A stretch of 64,000 bases of DNA, taken from Thiothrix sp. UBA5583. GTDB lineage: Bacteria > Pseudomonadota > Gammaproteobacteria > Thiotrichales > Thiotrichaceae. The stretch covers positions 27,043-91,042 of the forward strand of contig DILV01000032.1 of the NCBI GenBank assembly GCA_002425225.1, written 5' to 3'. The notes beneath the pieces were generated by a model. That model was not told where the DNA came from and did no database searches. It was given only the letters and a program-made list of their open reading frames with translations. Made by a program: the position numbers and the translations under genes. The first letter of the stretch is position 1, and every line of letters starts with the position of its first letter. Shown piece after piece: positions 42,632 to 51,484 of the stretch.

Positions 42632-42664
42632 GAAAAGCCGGGGCAATCCTCGGCTTTTCTTTTG
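42632..42664 (+). terminator. Intrinsic terminator of the ompA-like gene
   Basis: GAAAAGCCG / CGGCTTTTC stem (42632-42640, 42651-42659) and a T-rich tail. Confidence 0.8.
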
Positions 42665-42794
42665 CCTGCCCACAATGGCTATTCCCCTTCCTCATCAGAT
42701 TCAGCTAATATAGCCCGCTTTTATTTTGGCTGGATTATACTTTCCTGCCTAACATTATTACATCATCACCACAATCCGTCTGGAGACAGAACCT

Positions 42795-43922
42795 ATGTCC
42801 ATCAAAGTGGCTGTACCCAAGGAAACTGCCGAGGGTGAACGCCGGGTTGCCATGGAAGCCAGCGTTATTGCCAAGCTCGGCAAACTGGGCGCGGAAATCC
42901 TGATCGAAGCTGGGGCTGGCAGTGCCGCCCACATCCCGGATGCTGCCTTCAAAGGGGCAAGCATCGTCACCACCACTGCCGAACTTTACCAACAGGCTGA
43001 CATCGTGCTGAAAGTGCAGCCCCCTTCCGAGGCGGAAATCGCCCAGATGAAGGATGGTTGCGTGCTAATCGGCACACTCAACCCATACAAACACCCTGAA
43101 CGTATCGCTGCCCTTAAGGCCAAAAACATCACCACTTACGCGATGGAACTGATCCCGCGCATTTCGCGGGCGCAAGCGATGGATGTACTGTCCTCGCAAG
43201 CTGCCGTGGCAGGCTACAAAGCGGCAATCATGGGCGCAGACCTTGCGCCACGCTTTTTCCCGATGCTGACCACAGCGGCTGGAACCATCCGCCCTTCCAA
43301 AGTCATTGTCATCGGCGCAGGCGTGGCAGGTTTGCAAGCCATTGCTACCGCTCGCCGTCTGGGTGCGGTGGTGGAGGGTTACGACGTGCGCTCCGCTACC
43401 AAAGAGCAGGTGCAATCGCTGGGGGCGAAATTCATCGAGCTGGGCATCAAGGCCGAAGGTGCTGGCGGTTATGCCCGCGAACTGACTGCTGAAGAAAAGC
43501 AGCAACAACAGGATGAACTGGCGAAACACATTGCCACTGCTGACGTGCTGATTACCACGGCTGCCGTCCCCGGTCGCCCTTCACCCAAAATCATCCCTGA
43601 GTCCACCGTGGCGGGCATGAAATCCGGTGCGGTCATCATTGACCTGGCAGCGGAAGGCGGCGGTAACTGCACCCTGACGCAACCGGGGCAAACCATCGTC
43701 CACAACGGTGTTACCATTCACGCGCCGTTGAACGTGCCAAGCCAGGTGCCAGTCCATGCCTCGGAAATGTACGCCAAAAACCTGCTGAATTTCCTATCCC
43801 CGATGCTGAAAGACGGGCAATACGCCCCCGATTTCAACGACGAGGTGATTGCAGGCGCGTTACTGACGCATGAAGGCAAGATTACCAACGCAGCCATCCG
43901 CCAACTGGTCGAAGGAGCATAA
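42795..43922 (+). CDS. pntAA: NAD(P) transhydrogenase subunit alpha part 1
   Basis: 375 residues. The NAD(H)-binding domain I with IKVAVPKETAEGERRVAMEA at the start, an IPRISRAQAMDVLSSQAAVAGYKA stretch near 115 (split), and the dinucleotide motif VIGAGVAGLQAIATARRLGA near 170. In this three-gene form the alpha subunit is split as in Rhodospirillum. With PntAB and PntB it uses the proton gradient to drive NADPH formation from NADH. It overlaps no gene but lies 2 bases from pntAB. Confidence 0.94.
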   Translation: MSIKVAVPKETAEGERRVAMEASVIAKLGKLGAEILIEAGAGSAAHIPDAAFKGASIVTTTAELYQQADIVLKVQPPSEAEIAQMKDGCVLIGTLNPYKHPERIAALKAKNITTYAMELIPRISRAQAMDVLSSQAAVAGYKAAIMGADLAPRFFPMLTTAAGTIRPSKVIVIGAGVAGLQAIATARRLGAVVEGYDVRSATKEQVQSLGAKFIELGIKAEGAGGYARELTAEEKQQQQDELAKHIATADVLITTAAVPGRPSPKIIPESTVAGMKSGAVIIDLAAEGGGNCTLTQPGQTIVHNGVTIHAPLNVPSQVPVHASEMYAKNLLNFLSPMLKDGQYAPDFNDEVIAGALLTHEGKITNAAIRQLVEGA

Positions 43923-43924
43923 TC

Positions 43925-44215
43925 ATGGACGGTTTTCTCGCAATTTACATCGTCATGCTGGCGGCTTTCACCGGCTATGAAGTGATTTCCAAAGTGCCGG
44001 TCATCCTGCACACCCCGCTGATGTCCGGTTCCAACTTCGTCCACGGCATCGTGCTGGTGGGTGCAATGGTGGTATTGGGTCAGGCGGAAGGTTTCATGGA
44101 GCAACTGGTCGGTTTCATCGCGGTGGTGCTGGCAGCGGGTAACGCAGTCGGCGGCTATGTCGTCACCGAGCGGATGCTGGACATGTTCAAAAGCAGCAGC
44201 AAAGGGGAGAAGTAA
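43925..44215 (+). CDS. pntAB: NAD(P) transhydrogenase subunit alpha part 2
   Basis: 96 residues, three membrane helices. LAAFTGYEVISKVPVILHTPLMSG (split) near 12 is the highly conserved domain II start. It is the membrane part of the alpha subunit in split transhydrogenases. 3 bases to pntB. Confidence 0.94.
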   Translation: MDGFLAIYIVMLAAFTGYEVISKVPVILHTPLMSGSNFVHGIVLVGAMVVLGQAEGFMEQLVGFIAVVLAAGNAVGGYVVTERMLDMFKSSSKGEK

Positions 44216-44218
44216 ACC

Positions 44219-45595
44219 ATGAATCTGTTTGTGGAAATTGCCTACTTTGCGGCAGCCATCCTGTTCATCCTCGGCCTCAAGCAGATGTCCTCGCCCGTCA
44301 CGGCTCGGCGCGGCATTATCTGGGCGGGCGTGGGCATGGTGCTGGCAACCCTGTTTACCTTTGCCCACCCGCACATCAACAGCAACTACCTGCTGATCAT
44401 CGTCGGTATCGCCGTCGGTGGCGGGCTGGCGTGGAAAACCGGCAAGGAAGTCGCCATGACCGACATGCCGCAGATGATTGCGCTCTACAACGGTATGGGC
44501 GGCGGCGCGGCGGCAGCGATTGCGGCGGTGGAACTGATCAAGCAACACCCAATGAGCTTTACCGTGCAACTGATGGCGGTGTTCGGGGCGCTGATTGGCG
44601 CGGTGGCTTTCTCCGGCTCGCTGATTGCGTTCGGCAAGTTGCAGGGTATCAAGCAATTGCGCGGCGCAATCCGCTTCAAGCACCAGCAGCGCTATAACGC
44701 AGCCGTGTTCGTCACCTTGGTATGGATGGCGTTCGGCATTACCACCAGCAGCACGGATTACGGCATGTTCACGCTGTTCCTGTTCTTCGCGCTGGCACTG
44801 GCGTTTGGCGTGATGATGACGCTGCCAATCGGTGGCGCTGACATGCCGGTGGTGATTTCGCTGTACAACGCCTTCACTGGCCTCGCGGTCGGTTTTGAAG
44901 GTTTCGTGCTGGATAACCCGGCGATGATGATTGCCGGTATCGTGGTCGGTTCCGCCGGTACGCTGCTGACGCAACTGATGGCGAAAGCGATGAACCGCCC
45001 GATTTCCAACGTGCTGTTCAGCAATTTCGGTGAAACCAGCGGCGAAGCGCAGGAAGTGACCGGCAGCATGAAGGCCATCGAAGCCCCGGATGCTGCCATC
45101 ATGATGGCATTCGCTGAAAAGGTGATCATCATCCCCGGTTATGGCATGGCAGTAGCGCAAGCGCAGCACAAGATCTGGGAAATGGTCAAACAGTTGCAGG
45201 AACGTGGCGTGACGGTCAAATTCGCCATCCATCCGGTGGCAGGGCGGATGCCGGGGCACATGAACGTGTTGCTGGCGGAAGCGGGTGTGCCGTATGACAT
45301 CATCTACGACCTTGACGAGATCAACGAGGAATTTGCCACCGCCGATGTCGCGCTGGTGATCGGTGCGAATGACGTGGTAAACCCGGTAGCACGTACCGAC
45401 CCCAATAGCCCGATTTACGGGATGCCAATTCTGAACGCGGATTACGCCAAGAACGTGATTGTGGTCAAGCGTGGGCAAGGCGCTGGTTTCTCCGGGATTG
45501 AGAACCACCTGTTCTTTGCCGACAACTGCCGGATGCTGTATGGCGACGGTCAGGCGGTGGCGAATGCGTTGATTGCGAACATGAAGGAACTGTAA
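44219..45595 (+). CDS. pntB: NAD(P) transhydrogenase subunit beta
   Basis: 458 residues: about nine membrane helices, then the NADP(H)-binding domain III with VIIPGYGMAVAQAQH near 302, KFAIHPVAGRMPGHMNVLLAEA near 330 (split) and the KRGQGAGFSGIEN motif near 422. It forms the proton channel with PntAB. A terminator follows, so pntAA-AB-B is a complete operon. In this organism it would complement the PFOR-Rnf-FNR cluster in balancing NAD(P)H. Confidence 0.94.
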   Translation: MNLFVEIAYFAAAILFILGLKQMSSPVTARRGIIWAGVGMVLATLFTFAHPHINSNYLLIIVGIAVGGGLAWKTGKEVAMTDMPQMIALYNGMGGGAAAAIAAVELIKQHPMSFTVQLMAVFGALIGAVAFSGSLIAFGKLQGIKQLRGAIRFKHQQRYNAAVFVTLVWMAFGITTSSTDYGMFTLFLFFALALAFGVMMTLPIGGADMPVVISLYNAFTGLAVGFEGFVLDNPAMMIAGIVVGSAGTLLTQLMAKAMNRPISNVLFSNFGETSGEAQEVTGSMKAIEAPDAAIMMAFAEKVIIIPGYGMAVAQAQHKIWEMVKQLQERGVTVKFAIHPVAGRMPGHMNVLLAEAGVPYDIIYDLDEINEEFATADVALVIGANDVVNPVARTDPNSPIYGMPILNADYAKNVIVVKRGQGAGFSGIENHLFFADNCRMLYGDGQAVANALIANMKEL

Positions 45596-45670
45596 GGGGC
45601 TTCGCCTTGTTTCCACAATATGGTCAAAAAACTGCACCCAGTCTGAACATCAAGTCTTGACAATCAGTAA

Positions 45671-45695
45671 AAAAGCCCGGTTCATCCGGGCTTTT
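45671..45695 (+). terminator. Intrinsic terminator after pntB
   Basis: AAAAGCCCGG / CCGGGCTTTTT stem (45671-45680, 45686-45695). Confidence 0.85.
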
Positions 45696-45702
45696 TCGCA
45701 AG

Positions 45703-45903
45703 TTGTCCACATATTCATCATCCGTTCATAAACGGCTCAACATCATCAATAAATTTTTTTCAAAAACACTTATCCATTTGAAAATAAAGATATATTTTAG
45801 CATGTATATTTTTTAGTCAATATGAAAACAGGCTTATCCCACAAGGCTTTCAGGATGATTTCCGCAGTTCTTCCACAGAGTTATCCACAGCTTTTGTGCA
45901 TAA
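45703..45903. other. DnaA-box and AT-rich cluster before priA (origin-like region)
   Basis: The pntB-priA gap (420 bp) holds two perfect DnaA boxes in opposite orientation (TTATCCACA at 45881-45889; TTATGCACA on the minus strand at 45895-45903), a one-mismatch box TTGTCCACA at 45703, a weak TTATCCATT at 45770, and a very AT-rich stretch at 45740-45825. This fits a replication origin or a DnaA-controlled promoter. dnaA itself is not in the window. Confidence 0.45.
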
Positions 45904-46015
45904 CCCCATAACCTCTACCAGAAACAAGCAGTTGTCTCCATTTCGCACGTTTTGTCTCAATAAAGGGACTTAAACTCGATCACCGCCGGGCTTGCAATTC
46001 CGTTAAACTTCCCCT

Positions 46016-48040
46016 ATGAGCCAGCAATCACACATCATACACGTCGCCGTCCCCCGCCCTTTGCGCACCACATTGACCTACGCCCTGAACGAGGGACAAA
46101 TGCCTATGGTAGGCGCACGGGTAAGCGTACCACTGGGCAAACAAACATGTGTAGGGCTGGTGCTGGCGGTTGAAGCCCTGGCTACGGATACCGAACACAC
46201 CTTCGCGCTGAAACCAGTCGGTGAAATTCTCGACACCACACCTTTGCCGGATGCCCACTGGCTGGAACTGCTGGAGTGGGCAGCACGCTATTATCAACAC
46301 CCCATTGGTGAAGTGCTGTTTTCCGCCCTGCCCGTTGCCCTGCGTAGCAGCAAACCGCTGTCCAAACGGATGCAAAAACGGCTGGCTGCCACACCTGTCG
46401 TGGCACAGACACCGCCACCATCGTCGCTCGCCTTGACCATGGAACAGCAACACTGCCTGCAAACCATCCAGCAATGGCAACGAGTAGACACCCCGCGCCC
46501 GGTGTTGCTGCACGGCATTACCGGCAGCGGCAAGACAGAAATCTACCTGCGCCTGATTGCCCCCTTGCTGGCAGATGGTAAACAGGTGCTAGTAATCGTG
46601 CCGGAAATCGGCCTCACCCCACAGTTGCTGGCACGTTTCCAGCAGTTTTTCGCTGATACCTACATCGTGTGCCTGCATTCCGCCCTGAGTGACGGGGAGC
46701 GCTTGCAAGCCTGGCTGGAAGCCCGCAATGGCAAAGCCCGCATCATCATCGGCACACGCTCTGCCGTGTTTACCCCAGCACCGCAGCTTGGCCTGATCAT
46801 TGTTGATGAGGAACACGATAGCTCACTCAAACAACAGGAAGGCTTCCGCTACCACGGGCGTGATCTGGCTGTAAAACGGGCGCAGATGCTGAATATTCCG
46901 ATCTTGTTGGGGACAGCAACACCCTCGCTGGAATCGCTGTATAACGTGCAAACAGGTCGTTACCACCATACCCTACTAAAACAACGCCCTGGTGCTGCAC
47001 GCCCACCCGGCCTGCAAATCCAGGACAGCCGACCGTTCACACTGGATGCAGGGCTATCCCCACCCAGCCTGCAAGCCATCCGCACCACCCTGGCACGTAG
47101 TGAACAGGTCATGGTATTTCTCAACCGGCGTGGTTTCGCCCCAGCCCTGTTCTGCCCATCCTGCGGCTGGCAAGCCAGTTGCCAGCATTGCAGCGTCAAC
47201 ATGACCTGGCACGCCCGCCGCAACCGGCTGGTTTGTCACCACTGTGGGGCGGAACAAGCCACCCCAAGCCAGTGCCCTTCCTGCCACAATCCCAAGCTGA
47301 CTACCCAGGGACAAGGGACGGAACGGGTGGAGCTGGCACTGCAAACGCTGTTCCCCCATTTCCCGGTGGTACGTATCGACCGTGACAGCACCAGCCGCAA
47401 GGGGGAACTGGCAGACAAGCTCGCCACCGTGCGCAGCAATGAACCTTTGGTGCTGGTTGGCACACAAATGCTGGCAAAGGGACATGATTTTCCCAACCTG
47501 ACCCTAGTGATCATTCTGGATATTGACCACTCCCTACTCAGTAACGATTACCGCGCCTTGGAAAAGCTGGGGCAACTACTGGTACAGGTTGCCGGAAGAG
47601 CCGGGCGGGCAGACAAACCGGGACAGGTTATCCTGCAAACCAGCCAGCCGGAGCACCCCCTGTTGCACCAACTGGTTGGGCATGGCTACACTCCGTTCGC
47701 CCGCCAGTTGCTGGAAGAACGCAAACGCTGGCATTTTCCGCCGTATGGTTATCATGCCCTGATCCGTGCCAGTGCTGGCACTATGGAAAAAGCGCTAAAA
47801 TTGCTGGATCATATCAGTCATCTGCTAGCCAATAGCGACAATAACCTGCAACGGCTCGGCCCCATTCCAGCCCCACTGGAAAAAAAAGCCAACCGTTACC
47901 GGGCGCAATTGCTAGTCGGCGGCAAGCAGCGTGCCACCCTGCATAATGCCTTGCGGCAGTTGCTGGCTCATGAAAACAAACTACCGGGACGATCGAGTGT
48001 CCGCTGGTCGATTGATATAGATCCGGTTGACTTGACTTAA
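46016..48040 (+). CDS. priA: Primosomal protein N' (replication restart helicase PriA)
   Basis: 674 residues. N-terminal 3'-DNA-binding domain, helicase Walker A LHGITGSGKTEIYLRL near 164, Walker B LIIVDEEHDSSLKQQEG near 261, then a zinc-binding insert with CPSCGW, CQHCS, CHHCG and CPSCHNP near 380-425, and helicase motif VAGRAGRADKPGQVILQT near 523. It reloads the replisome at stalled forks. The preceding 420-bp gap carries DnaA boxes. Confidence 0.95.
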   Translation: MSQQSHIIHVAVPRPLRTTLTYALNEGQMPMVGARVSVPLGKQTCVGLVLAVEALATDTEHTFALKPVGEILDTTPLPDAHWLELLEWAARYYQHPIGEVLFSALPVALRSSKPLSKRMQKRLAATPVVAQTPPPSSLALTMEQQHCLQTIQQWQRVDTPRPVLLHGITGSGKTEIYLRLIAPLLADGKQVLVIVPEIGLTPQLLARFQQFFADTYIVCLHSALSDGERLQAWLEARNGKARIIIGTRSAVFTPAPQLGLIIVDEEHDSSLKQQEGFRYHGRDLAVKRAQMLNIPILLGTATPSLESLYNVQTGRYHHTLLKQRPGAARPPGLQIQDSRPFTLDAGLSPPSLQAIRTTLARSEQVMVFLNRRGFAPALFCPSCGWQASCQHCSVNMTWHARRNRLVCHHCGAEQATPSQCPSCHNPKLTTQGQGTERVELALQTLFPHFPVVRIDRDSTSRKGELADKLATVRSNEPLVLVGTQMLAKGHDFPNLTLVIILDIDHSLLSNDYRALEKLGQLLVQVAGRAGRADKPGQVILQTSQPEHPLLHQLVGHGYTPFARQLLEERKRWHFPPYGYHALIRASAGTMEKALKLLDHISHLLANSDNNLQRLGPIPAPLEKKANRYRAQLLVGGKQRATLHNALRQLLAHENKLPGRSSVRWSIDIDPVDLT

Positions 48041-48152
48041 CCGGACGCAATCGTAGACTTTACTGAAAATTTGCACTATAAGTCATTAATAGTTCAAATC
48101 TTTAGTGATTTTTACTATAATTTTGCTGAATTACCGATTCGGAATCATAACC

Positions 48153-48863
48153 ATGACCAAAGATTTCAAACAGCAAGCTGTTGCCGACAGCGGTATGGGG
48201 CAGTATGGTGCAAGCTGGATGTTGGGCGGTATCGCCATGGGTCTGGTAGCGGGTTTGCTCATGTATGTACTCGCCAGCAAAGATGACGGCGGCAATACAG
48301 CACAAGCGCAGACTATCGCCAACACCACCCAGTATGCATCTGTCAACCCGACACAAACCGGCGGCACAACCACCGACACGACACCTGCCATGCGTGATGT
48401 ACCCGCTGACACCACCTCCCGCAATACTTCCCCCGGCTTCAGCTACCATGCTGTGTTGCCACAACTGGAAGTGGGCATCCCGATAGCCGTGCAGGAAGAA
48501 CAGGCAGCCCAAGCCAAAGCAGAAGCAAAGCCAACGACCAAAAAAGAGGAAAAACCGGCACAAACACCTGCGGAGCAAGCGAAAACCACAGCCGATGCCC
48601 AGAAAAAACCCGAACAACCTGTCAGCAAACTGGGCAATGCCAACGGCTTTCAGTTAGGGGCTTACAAAACCCAGGAACAGGCAGCCGCACTGCAAAATCG
48701 CCTGAAAAAGAACGGCCTCAACACCCGGATAGAACCCGGTCTGGTCAACGGTGAAACCTGGTTCCGGGTACGTATTGGCCCTGCCACCAGCCCGGAAATG
48801 CTCCAGAAATGGCAACAAACCCTTTCTGGCATGGGAATTAGCGCCCTGCCCATCCGTATGTAA
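48153..48863 (+). CDS. SPOR-domain membrane protein (FtsN-like)
   Basis: 236 residues. Short cytoplasmic start, one membrane helix (GASWMLGGIAMGLVAGLLMYVLA, split near 20), a long low-complexity Thr/Gln/Lys/Ala linker, and a C-terminal SPOR domain (NGFQLGAYKTQEQAAALQNRL near 165, then WFRVRIGPATSPEML). Layout of FtsN and related septal-ring proteins that bind denuded peptidoglycan. The frame starts earlier (48105), but the ATG at 48153 gives the usual length before the helix. Position downstream of priA is a common gammaproteobacterial order. Confidence 0.85.
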   Translation: MTKDFKQQAVADSGMGQYGASWMLGGIAMGLVAGLLMYVLASKDDGGNTAQAQTIANTTQYASVNPTQTGGTTTDTTPAMRDVPADTTSRNTSPGFSYHAVLPQLEVGIPIAVQEEQAAQAKAEAKPTTKKEEKPAQTPAEQAKTTADAQKKPEQPVSKLGNANGFQLGAYKTQEQAAALQNRLKKNGLNTRIEPGLVNGETWFRVRIGPATSPEMLQKWQQTLSGMGISALPIRM

Positions 48864-48910
48864 CAATGCACAAAAATCTGCTGCAACCGCGCAACAAGGA
48901 GTAACATCAC

Positions 48911-49621
48911 ATGGCACAACTAGACATCGCTTCCGGCAACGTCGTTGCCAACGCCAGCGAAAGTGAACGCGCTGGCTTTATCCGTCGTACCTACCTACAT
49001 CTGGGTGGGGCAATTCTCGCTTTTGTCGGAGTCGAAGCTGCCCTGATCCAGTCCGGCATCGCCGAATCCTTTGTTCACCTTTTACAAGGCAGCAAATGGA
49101 TGTGGCTGGTCGTGATGGGAATGTTCATGGGCGTATCCTATATCGCCGACAAGTGGGCGCACTCCGCCATTTCCAAGGAAATGCAATATGCTGGGTTGGG
49201 GCTGTTCGTGCTGGCGGAAGCCATCGTCTTCATGCCGCTGATTTACATTGCCCTGAACCATGCGCCTGACGTGCTGAGCCATGCTGCCCTGCTGACCCTG
49301 ATGCTGGTAGCTGGCATCACGTTTACGGCTTTCACCACCCGCAAAAACTTTTCATTCCTCGGGCCAGTCCTGAACATTGGTGGCTTGATTGCCCTAGGCG
49401 TGATTGTTGCCAGCATCATCTTCGGCTTCACACTGGGGTTGGTTTTCTCCGGCATTATGATCGTGTTCGCGGCTGCGGCAGTGTTGTACAGCACTTCCAA
49501 CATCATTCACGAATACCACACTGAACAACACGTGGCAGCTTCCCTGTCACTGTTCTCCAGCGTTGGCCTGCTGTTCTGGTATATTCTGCAATTCCTGATG
49601 AGTCTGACGGGCCAGGACTAA
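48911..49621 (+). CDS. Bax inhibitor-1/YccA family membrane protein
   Basis: 236 residues, seven predicted helices, of the BI-1 (UPF0005) family: FIRRTYLHLGGAILAFVGVEAAL near 18 (split), MGVSYIADKWAHSAIS near 74, and GITFTAFTTRKNFSFLGPVL near 135. Bacterial members act as membrane-integrity or calcium-leak modulators and interact with FtsH. CAAGGAG is upstream of the ATG. A terminator follows. Confidence 0.92.
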   Translation: MAQLDIASGNVVANASESERAGFIRRTYLHLGGAILAFVGVEAALIQSGIAESFVHLLQGSKWMWLVVMGMFMGVSYIADKWAHSAISKEMQYAGLGLFVLAEAIVFMPLIYIALNHAPDVLSHAALLTLMLVAGITFTAFTTRKNFSFLGPVLNIGGLIALGVIVASIIFGFTLGLVFSGIMIVFAAAAVLYSTSNIIHEYHTEQHVAASLSLFSSVGLLFWYILQFLMSLTGQD

Positions 49622-49646
49622 TTCTGACGCAAACACCCTTTCGACA

Positions 49647-49669
49647 GGCGCCCAATCGGGCGCCTTTTT
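49647..49669 (+). terminator. Intrinsic terminator before apaH
   Basis: GGCGCCC-AATC-GGGCGCC (49647-49664) followed by TTTTTA. Confidence 0.85.
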
Positions 49670-49686
49670 ATTTGGCAGGAAACAAC

Positions 49687-50520
49687 ATGGCAACTTACGC
49701 AATCGGCGACCTGCAAGGCTGTTACGAGCCACTGCTGCGCCTGCTGGAAAAACTCCGTTTCGACCCCGCTGAGGATACCCTCTGGTTTGCAGGCGATCTG
49801 GTCAATCGGGGCAAGCATTCGCTGGAAACCTTGCGCTTCATGCGTTCGCTGGGCAAAGCTGCCATTTGCGTACTGGGCAATCATGACATCAGCCTGATAG
49901 CCGCTTTCCACGACTTGCGCAAACCGCACAAAAGCCTCAAGGCACTGGTAGAAGCCCCCGATTACGCCGAACTGATTGAATGGGTGGCACAACGCCCCAT
50001 CCTGCATACCGACCAGCAACTAGGCTACGCCATCAGCCATGCCGGAATTCCCCCACAATGGGATATGCACACCGCCGAAACCTGCGCCCGTGAGGTAGAA
50101 CAAATGCTTGCCAGCCCTGCCCGCGCCGTCTGGCTAGCGCAAGTGTATGGCGATTTGCCGGATGTATGGAATAGCCACCTCCCCCTCTTTGAGCGCCACC
50201 GTTATATCCTCAATGCCTTTACCCGGATGCGCTACTGTCGCCCGGATGGCAGTCTGGAGTTTGAAGCCAAACAACACCCCGATACTTACGCCGGAAAAAA
50301 TGACAAAAACCGGAAACTTATTCCCTGGTTCAATTATCCAACAAAACATGCACTTGGCATGACCATCCTGTTTGGACATTGGTCAACACTGGGGTATTAT
50401 GCTGGCAACAAGGTCATTGCGCTGGATACGGGCTGTGTTTGGGGCGGTCAGCTCAGCGCAATCAGAATAGATACCAATAATCCAACTCTCATCACCGTAG
50501 AATGTACAGAATATGGCTGA
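49687..50520 (+). CDS. apaH: Symmetrical bis(5'-nucleosyl)-tetraphosphatase ApaH
   Basis: 277 residues of the metallophosphatase fold: AIGDLQGCYEPLLRL near 5, FAGDLVNRGKHSLETL near 36, and VLGNHDISLI near 65 (metal-binding motifs). It hydrolyses Ap4A to two ADP, which affects stress responses and RNA capping. The ATG at 49687 with AGGAAAC upstream is chosen over the one at 49672. It overlaps the next gene by 8 bp. Confidence 0.93.
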   Translation: MATYAIGDLQGCYEPLLRLLEKLRFDPAEDTLWFAGDLVNRGKHSLETLRFMRSLGKAAICVLGNHDISLIAAFHDLRKPHKSLKALVEAPDYAELIEWVAQRPILHTDQQLGYAISHAGIPPQWDMHTAETCAREVEQMLASPARAVWLAQVYGDLPDVWNSHLPLFERHRYILNAFTRMRYCRPDGSLEFEAKQHPDTYAGKNDKNRKLIPWFNYPTKHALGMTILFGHWSTLGYYAGNKVIALDTGCVWGGQLSAIRIDTNNPTLITVECTEYG

Positions 50521-51001
50521 TAACAATCAAAATCCCATGCCGGGTAATTATGCCGGTACGATAAAAGTCACCGTCAGGGGACGTGACTATTACGTGCATA
50601 GCTCAGCACCGATGCCGATGATGCCATTGGCTGATCTGGAAGAAGCCCTGATCTGCAACCGCCAGATCCTCAAGGACAGTCAGGACAAGCTCCGCGAAAG
50701 TTTCATCCAGGAAGCCTTCGAATACGCTCCACCGTGGATTGTCAATTACGATGCCCCCATGCAGGACGCCATCCAGGCACACCTCAACATCAACATGCTG
50801 GTTCCACTGATCAACCTCAAGGGCGGTCATGCCACCTTTGAGAAGCCTGAAACCCTCAATGTCCAGACGCGCATGGAAATGATGCGCAACGTGGCAGAAA
50901 GAGCCGTGTTTCTGGACAAATTCGGGCAGCGCAACAGCGTCAACACCGCCCTGTTGGTCAGTCTGGCCTTGATGCTGTTGCTCGCGCTAATCCTCGTCTG
51001 A
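50513..51001 (+). CDS. Hypothetical tail-anchored protein
   Basis: 162 residues with no recognised domain: a soluble, Met-rich N-terminal region and a C-terminal membrane helix (TALLVSLALMLLLALILV) that would tail-anchor the protein. It overlaps apaH by 8 bp, so it is co-translated with it, and overlaps the convergent chpC by 15 bp at the 3' ends. Confidence 0.6.
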   Translation: MADNNQNPMPGNYAGTIKVTVRGRDYYVHSSAPMPMMPLADLEEALICNRQILKDSQDKLRESFIQEAFEYAPPWIVNYDAPMQDAIQAHLNINMLVPLINLKGGHATFEKPETLNVQTRMEMMRNVAERAVFLDKFGQRNSVNTALLVSLALMLLLALILV

Positions 51002-51484
51002 AGTAACCGTCTGCTCACCGCTCAGTTGCAGGATTTCGGCCAGCACCGCCTCAATCGCAGGCAGGTCAGGAATGAAACATAGCAGATGGGAAGCCCGTAC
51101 CTGCCTTGCCACATAAGGGCAACGCTGCACATTGCCACTGTGGTCATCACGCAGGGTATCCGGCAGGATGTCGAGTGTGTTCAGGTTGCCCTGCACCCGC
51201 AAGGCCAGAAACGGCAAACCCGGCACGGCAGACACGGTATGCAGGATGAGACAACGCCCTTCTTCGGCTTCGCCCGGCTCTTCCTGCATACACAGGGATT
51301 CCAGCGACACCACTGGAATCTGCCGGTTACGCCATTGCAACCAGCCCTCGATACCGGGGTGGGCGGACGGGCTTAACGCATCACCTTTCACCAGTTCTGC
51401 CATCAGGTTCAGCGGTAGGATCAAGCTGCCCTTGTGCAAACGCACAATCAGGCTTTTGACGGCAGGCAACGGTTGGGTACTCAT
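50987..51484 (-). CDS. chpC: CheW-like protein of the Pil-Chp system (ChpC)
   Basis: 165 residues, CheW-type adaptor fold (LIVRLHKGSLILPLNLMAEL at the start, GWLQWRNRQIPVVSLESL near 47). It lies directly downstream of the chpA/pilL gene, where chpC stands in Pseudomonas. It overlaps the chpA frame by 4 bp. Likely couples a receptor to ChpA. Confidence 0.85.
   Translation of the reverse strand: MSTQPLPAVKSLIVRLHKGSLILPLNLMAELVKGDALSPSAHPGIEGWLQWRNRQIPVVSLESLCMQEEPGEAEEGRCLILHTVSAVPGLPFLALRVQGNLNTLDILPDTLRDDHSGNVQRCPYVARQVRASHLLCFIPDLPAIEAVLAEILQLSGEQTVTSDED

Noticed and set aside
43718..45637. 639-codon open frame on the minus strand across the pnt operon
   Set aside because: Lies antisense to pntAA, pntAB and pntB, which have clear family matches; the His/Arg-rich composition is that of a shadow frame.
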